Positions 46,231-54,956 of a stretch of 64,000 nt of DNA are shown in pieces. The notes under the pieces were generated by a model that saw only the letters and a list, made by a program, of their open reading frames with translations, searched no databases and was not told the DNA's origin. The DNA comes from CAZWRV01 sp964636325 (GTDB lineage Bacteria > Verrucomicrobiota > Lentisphaeria > Victivallales > GWF2-50-93), in assembly GCA_964636325.1 (NCBI GenBank), contig CAZWRV010000008.1, positions 1 through 64,000 on the forward strand, given 5' to 3'. The position numbers were made by a program, and so were the translations under genes. Position 1 is the stretch's first letter. Each line of letters starts with the position of its first letter.

Positions 46231-47031
46231 ATGATAAGGGTGATAATCGTCGGAGCCGCCGGAAGGATGGGCAGGCACCTCGTCACGGCGGTCTTGGAGA
46301 GCGGAGACATGAAGCTGGCCGGCGCCCTCGAACATCAGGCATGCCCTCTGGTCGGAAAGGACGCCGGAACCGTCGCAGGACACGAGCCCTGCGGCATCGA
46401 GATAGTATCGGACATCGGCGGGCTGGGCGATGCGGACGCCGCCATCGACTTCAGCACGGGGCCCGTGGCCGACAACGCCGAGTATCTCGCGGGCCGCGGA
46501 TGTTCGATAGTCATCGGCACCACGGCGCTCAAGGACGCCGACAGAAAGCGCCTGGAATCCCTCGCCGCGAAAGGCGCGAGGATAGTCCAGTCTTCCAACA
46601 TGAGCGTCGGAGTCAACCTGCTCCTCGGCCTCTGCGCGCAGACGGCCAAGATACTCGGCGACGACTACGACGTCGAAATCGTAGAGATGCACCACAGGAA
46701 GAAGAAGGACTCCCCCAGCGGAACCGCGCTCAGCCTCGCAGAGTCCGTCGCATCCGCCAAACAGGTCAGACTCAAGGACAAGGCCGTCCACGGCCGCAGC
46801 GGAATCACAGGCGAACGTCCCTTAGGGGAAATAGGCATCCATGCGGTCCGCGGCGGAGACGTCGTAGGCGACCACACGGTCATCTTCGCAGCCGAGGGCG
46901 AAAGGCTGGAGCTCGTCCACAAGGCCTCGAGCCGGAACACGTTCGCGAAAGGCGCAGTTCGGGCCGTCAGGTTCCTCCAGGGCGCGAGGCCAGGACTATA
47001 TTCCATGAAGGACGTCCTAGGACTGAACTGA
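46231..47031 (+). CDS. dapB: 4-Hydroxy-tetrahydrodipicolinate reductase
   Basis: 266 aa, full length. Reduces the product of DapA with NAD(P)H in lysine/diaminopimelate synthesis. The dinucleotide-binding 'VGAAGRMG' opens the protein. 'EMHHRKKKDSPSGTA' holds the catalytic His pair and Lys of the family signature, and 'IDFSTGPV' and 'GTTALKDAD' are conserved cofactor loops. AAGGAC lies 6 nt before the ATG. No other dap gene is in the window. It is followed by a stem-loop and a likely terminator, so it may be monocistronic. Confidence 0.95.
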   Translation: MIRVIIVGAAGRMGRHLVTAVLESGDMKLAGALEHQACPLVGKDAGTVAGHEPCGIEIVSDIGGLGDADAAIDFSTGPVADNAEYLAGRGCSIVIGTTALKDADRKRLESLAAKGARIVQSSNMSVGVNLLLGLCAQTAKILGDDYDVEIVEMHHRKKKDSPSGTALSLAESVASAKQVRLKDKAVHGRSGITGERPLGEIGIHAVRGGDVVGDHTVIFAAEGERLELVHKASSRNTFAKGAVRAVRFLQGARPGLYSMKDVLGLN

Positions 47032-47038
47032 GAAAAGT

Positions 47039-47077
47039 TATGAATTCAGCAAACTACGCCCTTTTGCTGAATTCATA
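47039..47077. repeat. Stem-loop repeat, copy 1 (loop CTACGCCCT)
   Basis: A perfect 15-bp stem, TATGAATTCAGCAAA (47039-47053) with TTTGCTGAATTCATA (47063-47077), encloses the 9-nt loop CTACGCCCT. It starts 8 bp after the dapB stop. A second copy in opposite orientation with the same loop lies at 49298-49328. Confidence 0.75.
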
Positions 47078-47097
47078 CTTAAAGCCCCTGACACCGC

Positions 47098-47121
47098 GCC
47101 GCCATGTGCGGCTGTTTTTTT
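47098..47121 (+). terminator. Intrinsic terminator after dapB
   Basis: GCCGC (47098-47102) pairs with GCGGC (47108-47112) over a 5-nt loop. TG and seven T (47115-47121) follow. The stem is short but GC-only. Confidence 0.5.
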
Positions 47122-47206
47122 GCCGCAGCCATTCCGTCGGCTGGAATTTTCCGCTTGGCGATGTAAATTCACAAGGACAAAAAACTTTTACAGGAACAGC
47201 AATACT

Positions 47207-47701
47207 ATGGAACGCAGCGAACTCAAGAGGATCATTTCCGACTACCTCCACAAGGGCGTCGGGCTCAGCGAAATACAGGACAAGCTAAAGGCCGAGCACA
47301 GCGAACAGATTACCTTCCTGGAACTCAGGCTCCTGGCTTCGGAACTCGAGAACGTCGACTGGAAAAAAGTCTCCGGCGAGACCGACAAGGAACCGGAAAA
47401 GCCGAAGAAGAAGACGGTCGCCAAGGATATCGAAGAAGATGCCGACATGGAAGAGGAGGAAGAGGAGGAAATATCATCCGGCCCGGGCGACTGGGAGCAG
47501 GGGACAGTAGTCGAAATCAGCAAGATAGCAAGGCCCGGCGCCGCCCTCAGCGGCTCCGTCAAGTTCTCCTCCGGCGCCAAGGCGGACTGGGTGCTCGATC
47601 AGTTCGGACGCCTCATGTTCGAGAACGCCAAGGGCAAGCCCACGCAGAAGGACCTCAAGGAGTTCCAGGCCGAACTCCAGCGCAAGCTCGGTGCCGGTTA
47701 A
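47207..47701 (+). CDS. Hypothetical protein with acidic linker, upstream of moxR
   Basis: 164 aa from ATG 47207; AGGA lies 11 nt upstream, and the longer frame from 47120 runs through the terminator region. An N-terminal helical domain ('RIISDYLHKGVGLSEIQDKL') is joined by a very acidic stretch (EEDADMEEEEEEE, about 83-97) to a C-terminal ~60-residue domain ('GTVVEISKIARPGAALSGSV', 'FSSGAKADWVLDQFGRLMF'). No family recognised. The stop is 15 bp before the likely moxR start, so the two are co-transcribed. Confidence 0.7.
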   Translation: MERSELKRIISDYLHKGVGLSEIQDKLKAEHSEQITFLELRLLASELENVDWKKVSGETDKEPEKPKKKTVAKDIEEDADMEEEEEEEISSGPGDWEQGTVVEISKIARPGAALSGSVKFSSGAKADWVLDQFGRLMFENAKGKPTQKDLKEFQAELQRKLGAG

Positions 47702-47716
47702 GCATTGGGAGCCTGC

Positions 47717-48643
47717 TTGAAGGAATACCTGGACAAGCTGAAGGCCAACCTCGAATCGGTCATATCCGGCAAGAGCGAGGCGATAGAGCTGCTGCTTTTC
47801 GCAGTCTGCAGCGGGGGCAACATCCTGATGGAGGACGTGCCGGGGGTCGGCAAGACCACCATGGCGAAGGCGCTCGCCCGCTCGATGCAAGGCACCTTCC
47901 ACCGCCTGCAGTTCACCCCGGACCTGCTGCCCTCGGACATAATAGGGACATCGGTCTTCAATCCGAAGGACGCGAGCTTCTCGTTCAGGCAGGGGCCGGT
48001 CTTCTCGAACATCCTGCTTGCGGACGAAATCAACCGGGCCTCCCCCAGGACCCAGTCCGCCCTCCTGGAGGCGATGAACGAGGGGCAGGTCTCGGTCGAG
48101 GGAGTCACCTATACCCTGCCCACCCCTTTCCTGGTGATCGCCACCGAAAACCCGGTGGAATACTACGGGACATATCCGCTCCCGGAAGCGCAGCTCGACC
48201 GTTTCGCGCTGCAGATCGTCATCGGATATCCCGACGAACAGAGCGAGCTGGACATACTTTATTCCAGGAAGGAGAAGGATCCCCTCGACGAAATCGGCCC
48301 GGTGATAAGCTGCGCGCAGATCTGCCAGATACAGGAGCTGGTCCGGAAGGTCGAAATAGAGAAGTCCGTCGCGAAATATATCGCCGGCATCGTCCGCTCG
48401 ACGCGGACTGACATCAGGGTCAAGCTCGGAGCGAGCCCGCGCGCGCTGATCACCCTCTCCCGCTGCGCCCAGGCAAGGGCCTTCATCGGCGGCAGGAACT
48501 TCACGACGCCGGACGACGTCAAGGCCATCGCCGTCAATGTCCTTTCCCACAGGATCGTCCTCGACAACAAGACCAAGTTCTCCGGCACAAGGAAGGAAAC
48601 TGTGATACAGGACATCGTCGAACGGACGGAGGCGCCTGTCTGA
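47717..48643 (+). CDS. MoxR-family AAA+ ATPase
   Basis: 308 aa from TTG 47717, preferred because GGGAG lies 6 nt upstream; TTG 47705 is the alternative. It has Walker A 'DVPGVGKTTMA', a MoxR-specific 'LQFTPDLLPSDIIGT', Walker B 'NILLADEINRA', sensor 1 'VIATENPVEYYGTYPLPEAQ' and sensor 2 'RFALQIVIGYPDE'. MoxR ATPases act as chaperones that activate partner proteins, usually with DUF58 and vWA genes alongside. Here the next genes are small membrane proteins instead, though a vWA protein is encoded 11 kb upstream. The client is unknown. Confidence 0.9.
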   Translation: MKEYLDKLKANLESVISGKSEAIELLLFAVCSGGNILMEDVPGVGKTTMAKALARSMQGTFHRLQFTPDLLPSDIIGTSVFNPKDASFSFRQGPVFSNILLADEINRASPRTQSALLEAMNEGQVSVEGVTYTLPTPFLVIATENPVEYYGTYPLPEAQLDRFALQIVIGYPDEQSELDILYSRKEKDPLDEIGPVISCAQICQIQELVRKVEIEKSVAKYIAGIVRSTRTDIRVKLGASPRALITLSRCAQARAFIGGRNFTTPDDVKAIAVNVLSHRIVLDNKTKFSGTRKETVIQDIVERTEAPV

Positions 48644-48697
48644 CGGTGGAACCGCATGTCATTTTTGAACGGCAAATAAAAAAACAAGGAGGAAAAG

Positions 48698-49273
48698 ATG
48701 GCTTCGAACGAAATCGGAGAAAAGATCTATCACAGCGACGAACGCATGAAGGTCACCAACGTCAGGATCACCTACAACCACATCACCGTCCCGATGGAGA
48801 AGGTGGACAGCGTCGAGGTAAATTTCAGGACCGAGGCATTCTGCTTCAGCGTGGGGGCGCTGCTCCTCAGCTTGTCGCCGCTTCTCTTCCTTGGCGCGGG
48901 CGTGATACCCAAGAGCGCTGCCTTGCCCATAGTGTTCATCACTCTCGTCCTCGCTGCGGCATGCGCCGTATGGGTATACCTGGTCTACAACAGCTACATC
49001 GAACTGATCCTGGGAGTGTCACATCAGAAGATAACCCTCTTCAAGGCCTGCATGGCGAAGAACGACTACATGTCCCAGGTCGCGAAGGCCATCGGCGACG
49101 CCATCTTCGACGAGAAGAAATACCAGAAGATGAAGGAGTCCGGCGAACTGCAGGCTCCTTCCCCCGCCTTCAATCCGTCGGAGACCGTCCGCCTCAAGCT
49201 CATGCTGGAGGACTACGAGAAGCTCAAGGCCATGAAGGATTCCATGCCCAAGGCTTCCGAGGAGAAGAAGTAA
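48698..49273 (+). CDS. Two-TM protein with DUF6232-like domain
   Basis: 191 aa with AAGGAGG 5 nt before the ATG. An N-terminal beta-rich segment ('YHSDERMKVTNVRITYNHIT', 'MEKVDSVEV') resembles DUF6232/PH-like membrane-associated domains. Two TM helices follow (about 46-66 and 72-95), then a further beta segment and a helical C-terminal tail ('LKLMLEDYEKLKAMKDSM'). Downstream of moxR by 54 bp. The function is unknown. Confidence 0.75.
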   Translation: MASNEIGEKIYHSDERMKVTNVRITYNHITVPMEKVDSVEVNFRTEAFCFSVGALLLSLSPLLFLGAGVIPKSAALPIVFITLVLAAACAVWVYLVYNSYIELILGVSHQKITLFKACMAKNDYMSQVAKAIGDAIFDEKKYQKMKESGELQAPSPAFNPSETVRLKLMLEDYEKLKAMKDSMPKASEEKK

Positions 49274-49297
49274 GGCGGAGATGACCTCCGGGGTAAA

Positions 49298-49328
49298 TAT
49301 TCAGTGAAAGGGCGTAGTTCACTGAATA
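49298..49328. repeat. Stem-loop repeat, copy 2 (opposite orientation)
   Basis: TATTCAGTGAA (49298-49308) pairs with TTCACTGAATA (49318-49328) around AGGGCGTAG, the exact reverse complement of the loop at 47054-47062. Relative to copy 1, two stem positions differ on both arms so that pairing is kept (C-G to T-A, A-T to G-C). Confidence 0.75.
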
Positions 49329-49387
49329 CTTGCGTATGCCTCGCTGACGCCCGCTTGAATTGCTGCATCCGGCCCATATATTGAGAT

Positions 49388-49846
49388 ATGGAAGCCTTGA
49401 AAAACGTCAATAATCGCCGTGCGTTGAAAATGGGCAGGATCAGAATATCCCTGATCCTCATTTCCGCCGCGATGCTCGTCTCGTTCATCGTCGCTGGGGC
49501 GAACATACGGAAGATAAAGGAGATTGAGTCAACCATCCCCAAATATCTCCCCAGGAAGGGGAAGTTGTGGGAAAGGCAGTCCCGCATCGTCGGGGAGCTC
49601 AAGAAGGCTCCGGAGAACTTCACCATTGAAATGAGGCAGCTCTCCACCGGCGAGCCCCTTAAGACCTTGAATTTCAAGAACACATTGTACGTCTACGAGA
49701 CCGAGATGGTTCCTCCCGGGAAATATTTCGTCACCGTGCGCTCGGACGGATACGACCCGCTCAAGCTGAAGTCCGTGGAGCTCAAGGCCGGCACCGACTG
49801 CCTGATCGACATCGTCTTCGGCACCGTGGAATATAACAGATACTAG
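49388..49846 (+). CDS. Small membrane-anchored protein with PEGA-like domain
   Basis: 152 aa. A TM helix near the N-terminus (ISLILISAAMLVSFIVAGA) follows a positively charged start, so N-in topology. The C-terminal half ('LYVYETEMVPPGKYFVTVRS', 'YDPLKLKSVELKAG') reads like a PEGA or carboxypeptidase-regulatory beta-sandwich. The start is uncertain (ATG 49388 or 49430). No close family recognised. It is the last gene before the ATPase promoter. Confidence 0.65.
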   Translation: MEALKNVNNRRALKMGRIRISLILISAAMLVSFIVAGANIRKIKEIESTIPKYLPRKGKLWERQSRIVGELKKAPENFTIEMRQLSTGEPLKTLNFKNTLYVYETEMVPPGKYFVTVRSDGYDPLKLKSVELKAGTDCLIDIVFGTVEYNRY

Positions 49847-49911
49847 TGTATCGGACGCCGGTTGCCAGATGCCGGATTGCCAATAAAGATCAATATCCCG
49901 TTCCCGCCTTC

Positions 49912-49939
49912 TTGAACTTGCTTCTTCCAACGGTAAAAT
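49912..49939 (+). promoter_or_regulatory. Sigma-70 promoter of the V/A-ATPase operon
   Basis: TTGAAC (49912-49917), 16-nt spacer, TAAAAT (49934-49939), about 70 nt before atpE. The 162-bp gap also contains two short GCCGG(T/A)TTGCCA-like repeats near 49869-49892. Confidence 0.55.
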
Positions 49940-49941
49940 TA

Positions 49942-49957
49942 CGTTCCACGTGAAACC
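49942..49957. promoter_or_regulatory. parS-like palindrome
   Basis: CGTTCCACGTGAAACC contains the 14-nt core GTTnCACGTGnAAC of the bacterial ParB-binding site parS (14 of 16 positions of TGTTnCACGTGnAACA). It begins 2 bp after the -10 of the ATPase promoter. I found only this one in the window. Confidence 0.5.
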
Positions 49958-50008
49958 GACATGGATAAGCATAGTCAATAATCGCCGCAAAATATAACGG
50001 GGCAAGGC

Positions 50009-50650
50009 ATGCCAGAGGAACTCCAAGGTCTGCTCGACCGGATACAGAGCGAGGCCGTCAAAAAGGCCGAAGACGCAAGATCGCGCATCGTTGCCGATGC
50101 GCAGGCCGAATCGGACCGCATCATAAAAGACGCGACGGAAAGGGCGGATGCACTGTTGAAAAAGGCCGACCAGGACGCCGCCTTGCTCCGCGCCCGGGCC
50201 GAGGACGCGATAAGGCAGGCCGCAAGGGATGCGGCCATCAGCCTTGAGCACATATTGAAGTCCATGCTTGAAAACTTCGTTCGGACATGCGTGGGGCAGG
50301 CCATGACTCCACAAATGATGGCGACAATCATCCGGACGGCTATTGAATCATGGACGGCGAAGGGCGGTGGCGATTCGGCGGACATTAGAATAATGCTTCC
50401 GGAGAAGAATCTGGCCGAAACGCAGAAGGCCATTCTAGCGGGCGCCGCCGGGGAAATGAAGAATATTCCGGAAATTCTTGTCGGCAAGGACATGAAGTCC
50501 GGGTTCAAGATAGGATTCAAAGGCGGCGACATGTTCCTGGACTTCAGCGGAGAGGCCATGACAGAGATCATCTGTTCCTATGTCGGGCCGAAGCTGGCAT
50601 CAATAATCAAGGCGGAAAACAGCCCGCACGTCAAGACGGAAAGCCGATAG
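50009..50650 (+). CDS. atpE: V/A-type ATP synthase subunit E
   Basis: 213 aa. Peripheral-stalk subunit linking the catalytic head to the membrane part. The N-terminal ~100 residues are a long Ala/Lys/Glu/Arg coiled coil ('AVKKAEDARSRIVADAQAES'), and the C-terminal part is the globular head-binding domain ('GFKIGFKGGDMFLDFSGEAM'). First gene of the operon E, DUF2764, A, B, D, I, K. The SD is weak. Confidence 0.88.
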   Translation: MPEELQGLLDRIQSEAVKKAEDARSRIVADAQAESDRIIKDATERADALLKKADQDAALLRARAEDAIRQAARDAAISLEHILKSMLENFVRTCVGQAMTPQMMATIIRTAIESWTAKGGGDSADIRIMLPEKNLAETQKAILAGAAGEMKNIPEILVGKDMKSGFKIGFKGGDMFLDFSGEAMTEIICSYVGPKLASIIKAENSPHVKTESR

Positions 50651-50667
50651 CAAATCCAGGTGCATGA

Positions 50668-51222
50668 ATGCTTTTCTACTATCTTGTCAACTCTCTGCCG
50701 TCGCTTAATTTCGGTTCGCCGCCGCCCCTGCCGAGCGCAGAATTCACCAAATTGTGCGGAAGGTGGGTCTCTCCCGGCCAGATGAAAATTATTTCTCTGC
50801 TGGATCTCCTTCCGTGTCAAGGCGCTCCATACCCAAGAGGGTCTATGGCGTTCCGTTGGAACAGCTGGGAGACTTCGCTCAGGAACTGCGCGATACGAAC
50901 GGCCGCGCACGGCCAGCCGGCTGACACAGGGGCCTTCATAAGGGTCGAGGACGATTTCTTTTCCGACACGGCCAGGGGAGTCCAGCAGGCTTATGCCGCA
51001 AAGGATCCTCTCGAGCGGGAGAGGCTTCTAGACATGATGAGGTGGGAGATGCTTGACGGATGCGAGGGGACGCACAGCTTCGACTTCGACAGGCTGTGCA
51101 TCTACAAGCTGAAGCTGATGATACTGGAGAAATGGCAGCGGCGGAGCACGGCCGCGGGGCTTGAAATCTTCAACGCTCTTGTCGAAAGAGTCCATCAAGG
51201 AAGGCTGGAGCAAGATGTCTGA
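50668..51222 (+). CDS. DUF2764 protein of the V/A-ATPase operon
   Basis: 184 aa. The opening 'YYLVNSLPSLNFGSPPPLPS' and the helical rest match DUF2764, which occurs at this position in V-ATPase operons of chlamydiae, spirochaetes and relatives and may stand in for subunit C. A Trp/Arg-rich middle ('MAFRWNSWETSLRNCAIRTA') is typical. It overlaps the start of atpA by 8 bp, indicating coupled translation. Confidence 0.82.
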   Translation: MLFYYLVNSLPSLNFGSPPPLPSAEFTKLCGRWVSPGQMKIISLLDLLPCQGAPYPRGSMAFRWNSWETSLRNCAIRTAAHGQPADTGAFIRVEDDFFSDTARGVQQAYAAKDPLERERLLDMMRWEMLDGCEGTHSFDFDRLCIYKLKLMILEKWQRRSTAAGLEIFNALVERVHQGRLEQDV

Positions 51223-52945
51223 TAGCAGCGCAGGGAAAATAGTAGGCATAAACGGCAACATGATCACCGCCGAGTTCGGAACCCGCGTCATCCAGAACGA
51301 GATCGGATATGCGGCTCTCGGCGACACAAAGCTGAAGGCCGAAGTCATACGCGTCCGCGGAACACGGGCGGATCTCCAGGTGTTCGAGGACACAAGGGGG
51401 CTGAGGATCGGAGATTCCGTTCATTTCACGGGCAGGCTTCTGAGCGTCACGCTCGGGCCGGGCCTTCTTGGAAAGGTCTTTGACGGACTCCAGAACCCCC
51501 TCACGGAACTCGCGGAGAAGACAGGCTACTTCCTCCGGCGCGGAGTCTACCTTCCCGCGATAGACGGGAAGGCGCTCTGGGACTTCGTTCCTTCCGCAAG
51601 GAAAGGCGACATTCTACGGGCCGGCGACAGGATTGGCAGCGTCCGGGAAGGGATTTTCGAGCACCGGATAATGCTCCCGTTCTCCTTCCCCGGAACATGG
51701 CAGGTCGCGGACATTTCCCCCGCAGGCAGATATGCGGCGTCCGACACCGTTGCAAGAGTGTCCGACGAAGATGCCAGGCTGGAATCGGTCAGCATGCTTC
51801 AGGAATGGCCGGTGAAGATACCTATTTCCAGCTACAAGGAGAAAATCCTCCCCGAGACGCCGCTCCTCACCCAGCAAAGGATCATAGACACATTCTTCCC
51901 GGTGGCCGCGGGCGGAACTTTCTGCACACCCGGGCCGTTCGGAGCCGGCAAGACGGTCCTTCAGCACGCGATAAGCCGATACGCGCAGGCCGATGTCGTC
52001 ATCGTCGCGGCATGCGGCGAACGCGCCGGCGAAGTCGTTGAAATCCTCCGCGAATTCCCGCACCTCGAAGACCCCAGGACCGGCCGCCCACTCATGGAAC
52101 GTTCGATTGTGATTTGCAACACCAGCTCCATGCCGGTCGCCGCCCGCGAAGCCTCCGTCTACACGGCCGTCACGCTCGCCGAATACTACAGGCAGATGGG
52201 ACTCAACTGCCTTCTCCTGGCAGATTCGACCTCGCGATGGGCCCAGGCGCTCAGGGAGATGTCCGGCAGGCTCGAAGAAATCCCCGGCGAGGAGGCGTTC
52301 CCGGCCTATCTTGAATCGCTGATCGCCGGATTCTACGAAAGAGCCGGCCTCGTCAAACTGAACGACGGGACTGAAGGATCGGTCACGATAGGCGGCGCCG
52401 TCAGCCCGGCCGGCGGCAACTTCGAAGAGCCGGTCACGCAGGCCACCCTCAAGGTCGTCGGCTGCTTCCTGGGCCTCTCCCGGGAACGCTCCAACGCGCG
52501 CCGGTTCCCAGCCATACATCCGCTCGACAGCTGGAGCAAGTATCCGAGCATAGTCCCGGAGGCCGACCTCAAGTTCGCGAAGTCCGTCCTGAGGCACGGA
52601 GCGGAAGTCAGCCAGATGATGAAGGTCGTCGGCGAGGAAGGAACCAACATCGGCGACTTCGTCGTCTTCCTCAAGAGCGAATTCCTCGATGCCGTCTACC
52701 TCCAGCAGAACACCTTCGACGCCGTCGACGGCGCCACAAGCCCCGAACGGCAGAAATACGTGTTCTCGAAGGTGATCTCAATACTCAGGACGGATTTCAA
52801 GCTCGAAGACAAGGACATGGCGAGGCGCTACTTCCAGGGCCTCCGTCAAATCTTCATAGACTGGAACTACGCGGACATGAACTCCGACAAGTTCAAGGAG
52901 ATCGAAAAGGCCATCGACAACAAGGTGAACGAAGGTAAAAAATAA
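51215..52945 (+). CDS. atpA: V/A-type ATP synthase catalytic subunit A
   Basis: 576 aa from ATG 51215, which has GGAG 5 nt upstream; the frame extends to 51161 inside the preceding gene. Catalytic head subunit. P-loop 'GPFGAGKTVLQ', catalytic Glu in 'ACGERAGEVVE', 'LLADSTSRWAQALREMSGRL', and the A-subunit-specific insertion between the N-terminal barrel and P-loop ('TGYFLRRGVYLPAID..FVPSARKGD') distinguish it from F-type beta. Full length. Confidence 0.95.
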   Translation: MSDSSAGKIVGINGNMITAEFGTRVIQNEIGYAALGDTKLKAEVIRVRGTRADLQVFEDTRGLRIGDSVHFTGRLLSVTLGPGLLGKVFDGLQNPLTELAEKTGYFLRRGVYLPAIDGKALWDFVPSARKGDILRAGDRIGSVREGIFEHRIMLPFSFPGTWQVADISPAGRYAASDTVARVSDEDARLESVSMLQEWPVKIPISSYKEKILPETPLLTQQRIIDTFFPVAAGGTFCTPGPFGAGKTVLQHAISRYAQADVVIVAACGERAGEVVEILREFPHLEDPRTGRPLMERSIVICNTSSMPVAAREASVYTAVTLAEYYRQMGLNCLLLADSTSRWAQALREMSGRLEEIPGEEAFPAYLESLIAGFYERAGLVKLNDGTEGSVTIGGAVSPAGGNFEEPVTQATLKVVGCFLGLSRERSNARRFPAIHPLDSWSKYPSIVPEADLKFAKSVLRHGAEVSQMMKVVGEEGTNIGDFVVFLKSEFLDAVYLQQNTFDAVDGATSPERQKYVFSKVISILRTDFKLEDKDMARRYFQGLRQIFIDWNYADMNSDKFKEIEKAIDNKVNEGKK

Positions 52946-52960
52946 CCGGTCGATTCCATC

Positions 52961-52983
52961 GGTTCGTTCGACGCCCCCGAACC
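52961..52983. other. Stem-loop between atpA and atpB
   Basis: GGTTCG (52961-52966) pairs with CGAACC (52978-52983) in the only long gap (96 bp) of an otherwise tight operon. It could set relative A and B expression; it is not followed by a T-run. Confidence 0.35.
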
Positions 52984-53041
52984 AATCGGCTTCATCGTCC
53001 GCATTCGGTGGAGATTTTCGACTTAAGCGAGGAAAACGCTA

Positions 53042-54334
53042 ATGCGCAAGGTCTACAACAGGATAATACAGATCGCAGGCAATGTGATTACCGTGGAGGC
53101 TGAAGGCGTCTCCTACGGCGAACTTGCGGAAATCCGCTGCGCCAGAGGAGTTTCCCTGGCCCAGGCAATCAGGCTCCAGGACGGCAGGGTCTATCTCCAG
53201 GTCTTCGCGGGCAGCAGGGGCATCTCCACCGACGACCAGGTCCGCTTCATCGGAAGGCCGATGCAGGTATCGAGCTCGGAGAACCTCCTCGGAAGGGTCT
53301 TCAACGGCGCAGGAAACCCCAGGGACGGACGCCCTCCCATCGCCGAGGACAAGGTCGACATCGGAGGCCCCTCGGTCAATCCGGCCAAGAGGATAATCCC
53401 CAGAAGGATGATCCGCACCGGAATCCCGATGATAGACGTCTTCAACACCCTGGTCGTCTCACAGAAACTGCCGATCTTCTCCGTCCCCGGCGAGCCGTAC
53501 AACCAGCTCCTCGCCAGAATCGCCATGCAGGCCGAGGTGGACGTCATAATAATCGGCGGCATGGGGCTGAAATACGACGACTACCTGTTCTTCAGGAACA
53601 CGCTCGACGAACATGGGGCGCTCTCAAGATCGGTCATGTTCATACACACCGCGTCCGACCCCGTGGTCGAATGCCTCCTGGTTCCGGACATGTCCCTCGC
53701 GGTGGCCGAGTCGTATGCCCAGGCCAAGAAGGACGTCCTCGTCCTGCTCACGGACATGTCCAACTTCGCGGACGCCCTCAAGGAGATCGCCATAACCATG
53801 GAGCAGATACCTTCCAACCGCGGCTATCCCGGCGACCTCTACAGCCAGCTGGCCGCAAGATACGAGAAGGCCGTCGACTTCGACGACGCCGGCTCCATCA
53901 CCGTCCTTGCGGTCACCACCATGCCGGGGGACGACGTCACGCATCCCATCCCGGACAACACCGGCTACATCACCGAAGGCCAGTTCTACCTCCGCGGCGG
54001 ACGCATCGAGCCTTTCGGCTCGCTCAGCCGCCTCAAGCAGCTCGTCAACGACAAGACCAGGAGCGACCACCGAGCCATAATGGACACGATGATAAGGCTT
54101 TACGCCGAATACCGCGACGCCCGGGAAAAGCAGGCCATGGGCTTCAAGACGAGCGCATGGGACGGCAAGCTCCTCAAATACGGAAAGCTCTTCGAGGAAC
54201 GCATGATGGACCTCTCCGTCAACATTCCGCTGGAGGACGCACTCAACCTGGGATGGAAAATCCTCGCGGAATGCTTTGAAAAGCAGGAGACCGGGATGAA
54301 GTCTGCGCTCCTCCAGGAATTCTGGCCGCGGTGA
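53042..54334 (+). CDS. atpB: V/A-type ATP synthase subunit B
   Basis: 430 aa. Non-catalytic nucleotide-binding head subunit alternating with A. Shows 'RMIRTGIPMIDVFNTLVVSQ', 'KLPIFSVPGEPYNQLLARIA' (degenerate P-loop as expected for B), 'LTDMSNFADALKEIA' and 'RGYPGDLYSQLAARYEKA'. GAGG lies about 10 nt before the ATG. Full length. Confidence 0.95.
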   Translation: MRKVYNRIIQIAGNVITVEAEGVSYGELAEIRCARGVSLAQAIRLQDGRVYLQVFAGSRGISTDDQVRFIGRPMQVSSSENLLGRVFNGAGNPRDGRPPIAEDKVDIGGPSVNPAKRIIPRRMIRTGIPMIDVFNTLVVSQKLPIFSVPGEPYNQLLARIAMQAEVDVIIIGGMGLKYDDYLFFRNTLDEHGALSRSVMFIHTASDPVVECLLVPDMSLAVAESYAQAKKDVLVLLTDMSNFADALKEIAITMEQIPSNRGYPGDLYSQLAARYEKAVDFDDAGSITVLAVTTMPGDDVTHPIPDNTGYITEGQFYLRGGRIEPFGSLSRLKQLVNDKTRSDHRAIMDTMIRLYAEYRDAREKQAMGFKTSAWDGKLLKYGKLFEERMMDLSVNIPLEDALNLGWKILAECFEKQETGMKSALLQEFWPR

Positions 54335-54350
54335 AAAAACGGATCATCGG

Positions 54351-54956
54351 ATGCCCAAGATAAAACTTACAAAGAGCGAACTGAAGACCCAGAGGGACGC
54401 GCTGAAGCAGTTCCAGCGATTCCTTCCGACCCTGCAGCTCAAGAAGCAGCAGCTGCAGGTCGAAATACGGAAGATCGAGCAGTCGCTGAGGGAGCTTGAG
54501 GCCCGCCGAGACGCCTTTTTCAACACCCTGGCCCCCTGGGTCGCCCTCTTCGCCGACAAGGCGGCCGCCGACAAAATATATTCTCTGATAAAAATAGACC
54601 GGGTTGTCGAGGGATCGGCAAACATCGCGGGCGTGATTGTCCCTGTGTTCGTTTCCGTAAGCTTCACCGTTGCCAGATTTGACATCTTCGCGGAGGAGCC
54701 ATGGATACCGGACGCCATCGCCGCACTTAAGGAAATCATAGAGATCGAAATGCGCCTCGACGTGGCCAAGCGCGAATACAGCCTCGTGTCCGAGGAGCTG
54801 AGAGTCACCTCCCAGAGGGTAAATCTCTTCGAGAAGGTCAAGATTCCGGAATCCAAGGAGAACATCAGGGTCATACAGATATTCCTGGGAGACCAGAACA
54901 CCGCGGGCGTGGGGCGCTCGAAGATCGCGAAAAGGAAAATGCAGGTGGCGGTATGA
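54351..54956 (+). CDS. atpD: V/A-type ATP synthase subunit D
   Basis: 201 aa. Central rotor shaft, long helical hairpin: 'MPKIKLTKSELKTQRDALKQ' at the start and a helix ending in 'RSKIAKRKMQVAV'. The stop overlaps the start of atpI (ATGA at 54953-54956), so translation is coupled. Confidence 0.92.
   Translation: MPKIKLTKSELKTQRDALKQFQRFLPTLQLKKQQLQVEIRKIEQSLRELEARRDAFFNTLAPWVALFADKAAADKIYSLIKIDRVVEGSANIAGVIVPVFVSVSFTVARFDIFAEEPWIPDAIAALKEIIEIEMRLDVAKREYSLVSEELRVTSQRVNLFEKVKIPESKENIRVIQIFLGDQNTAGVGRSKIAKRKMQVAV

Noticed and set aside
49274..50008. Replication origin with DnaA boxes near the parS-like site
   Set aside because: No TTATCCACA-type boxes or AT-rich unwinding region were found in the window.
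52961..52983. tRNA T-arm like GGTTCG...CGAACC
   Set aside because: No acceptor, D or anticodon stems could be placed around it.
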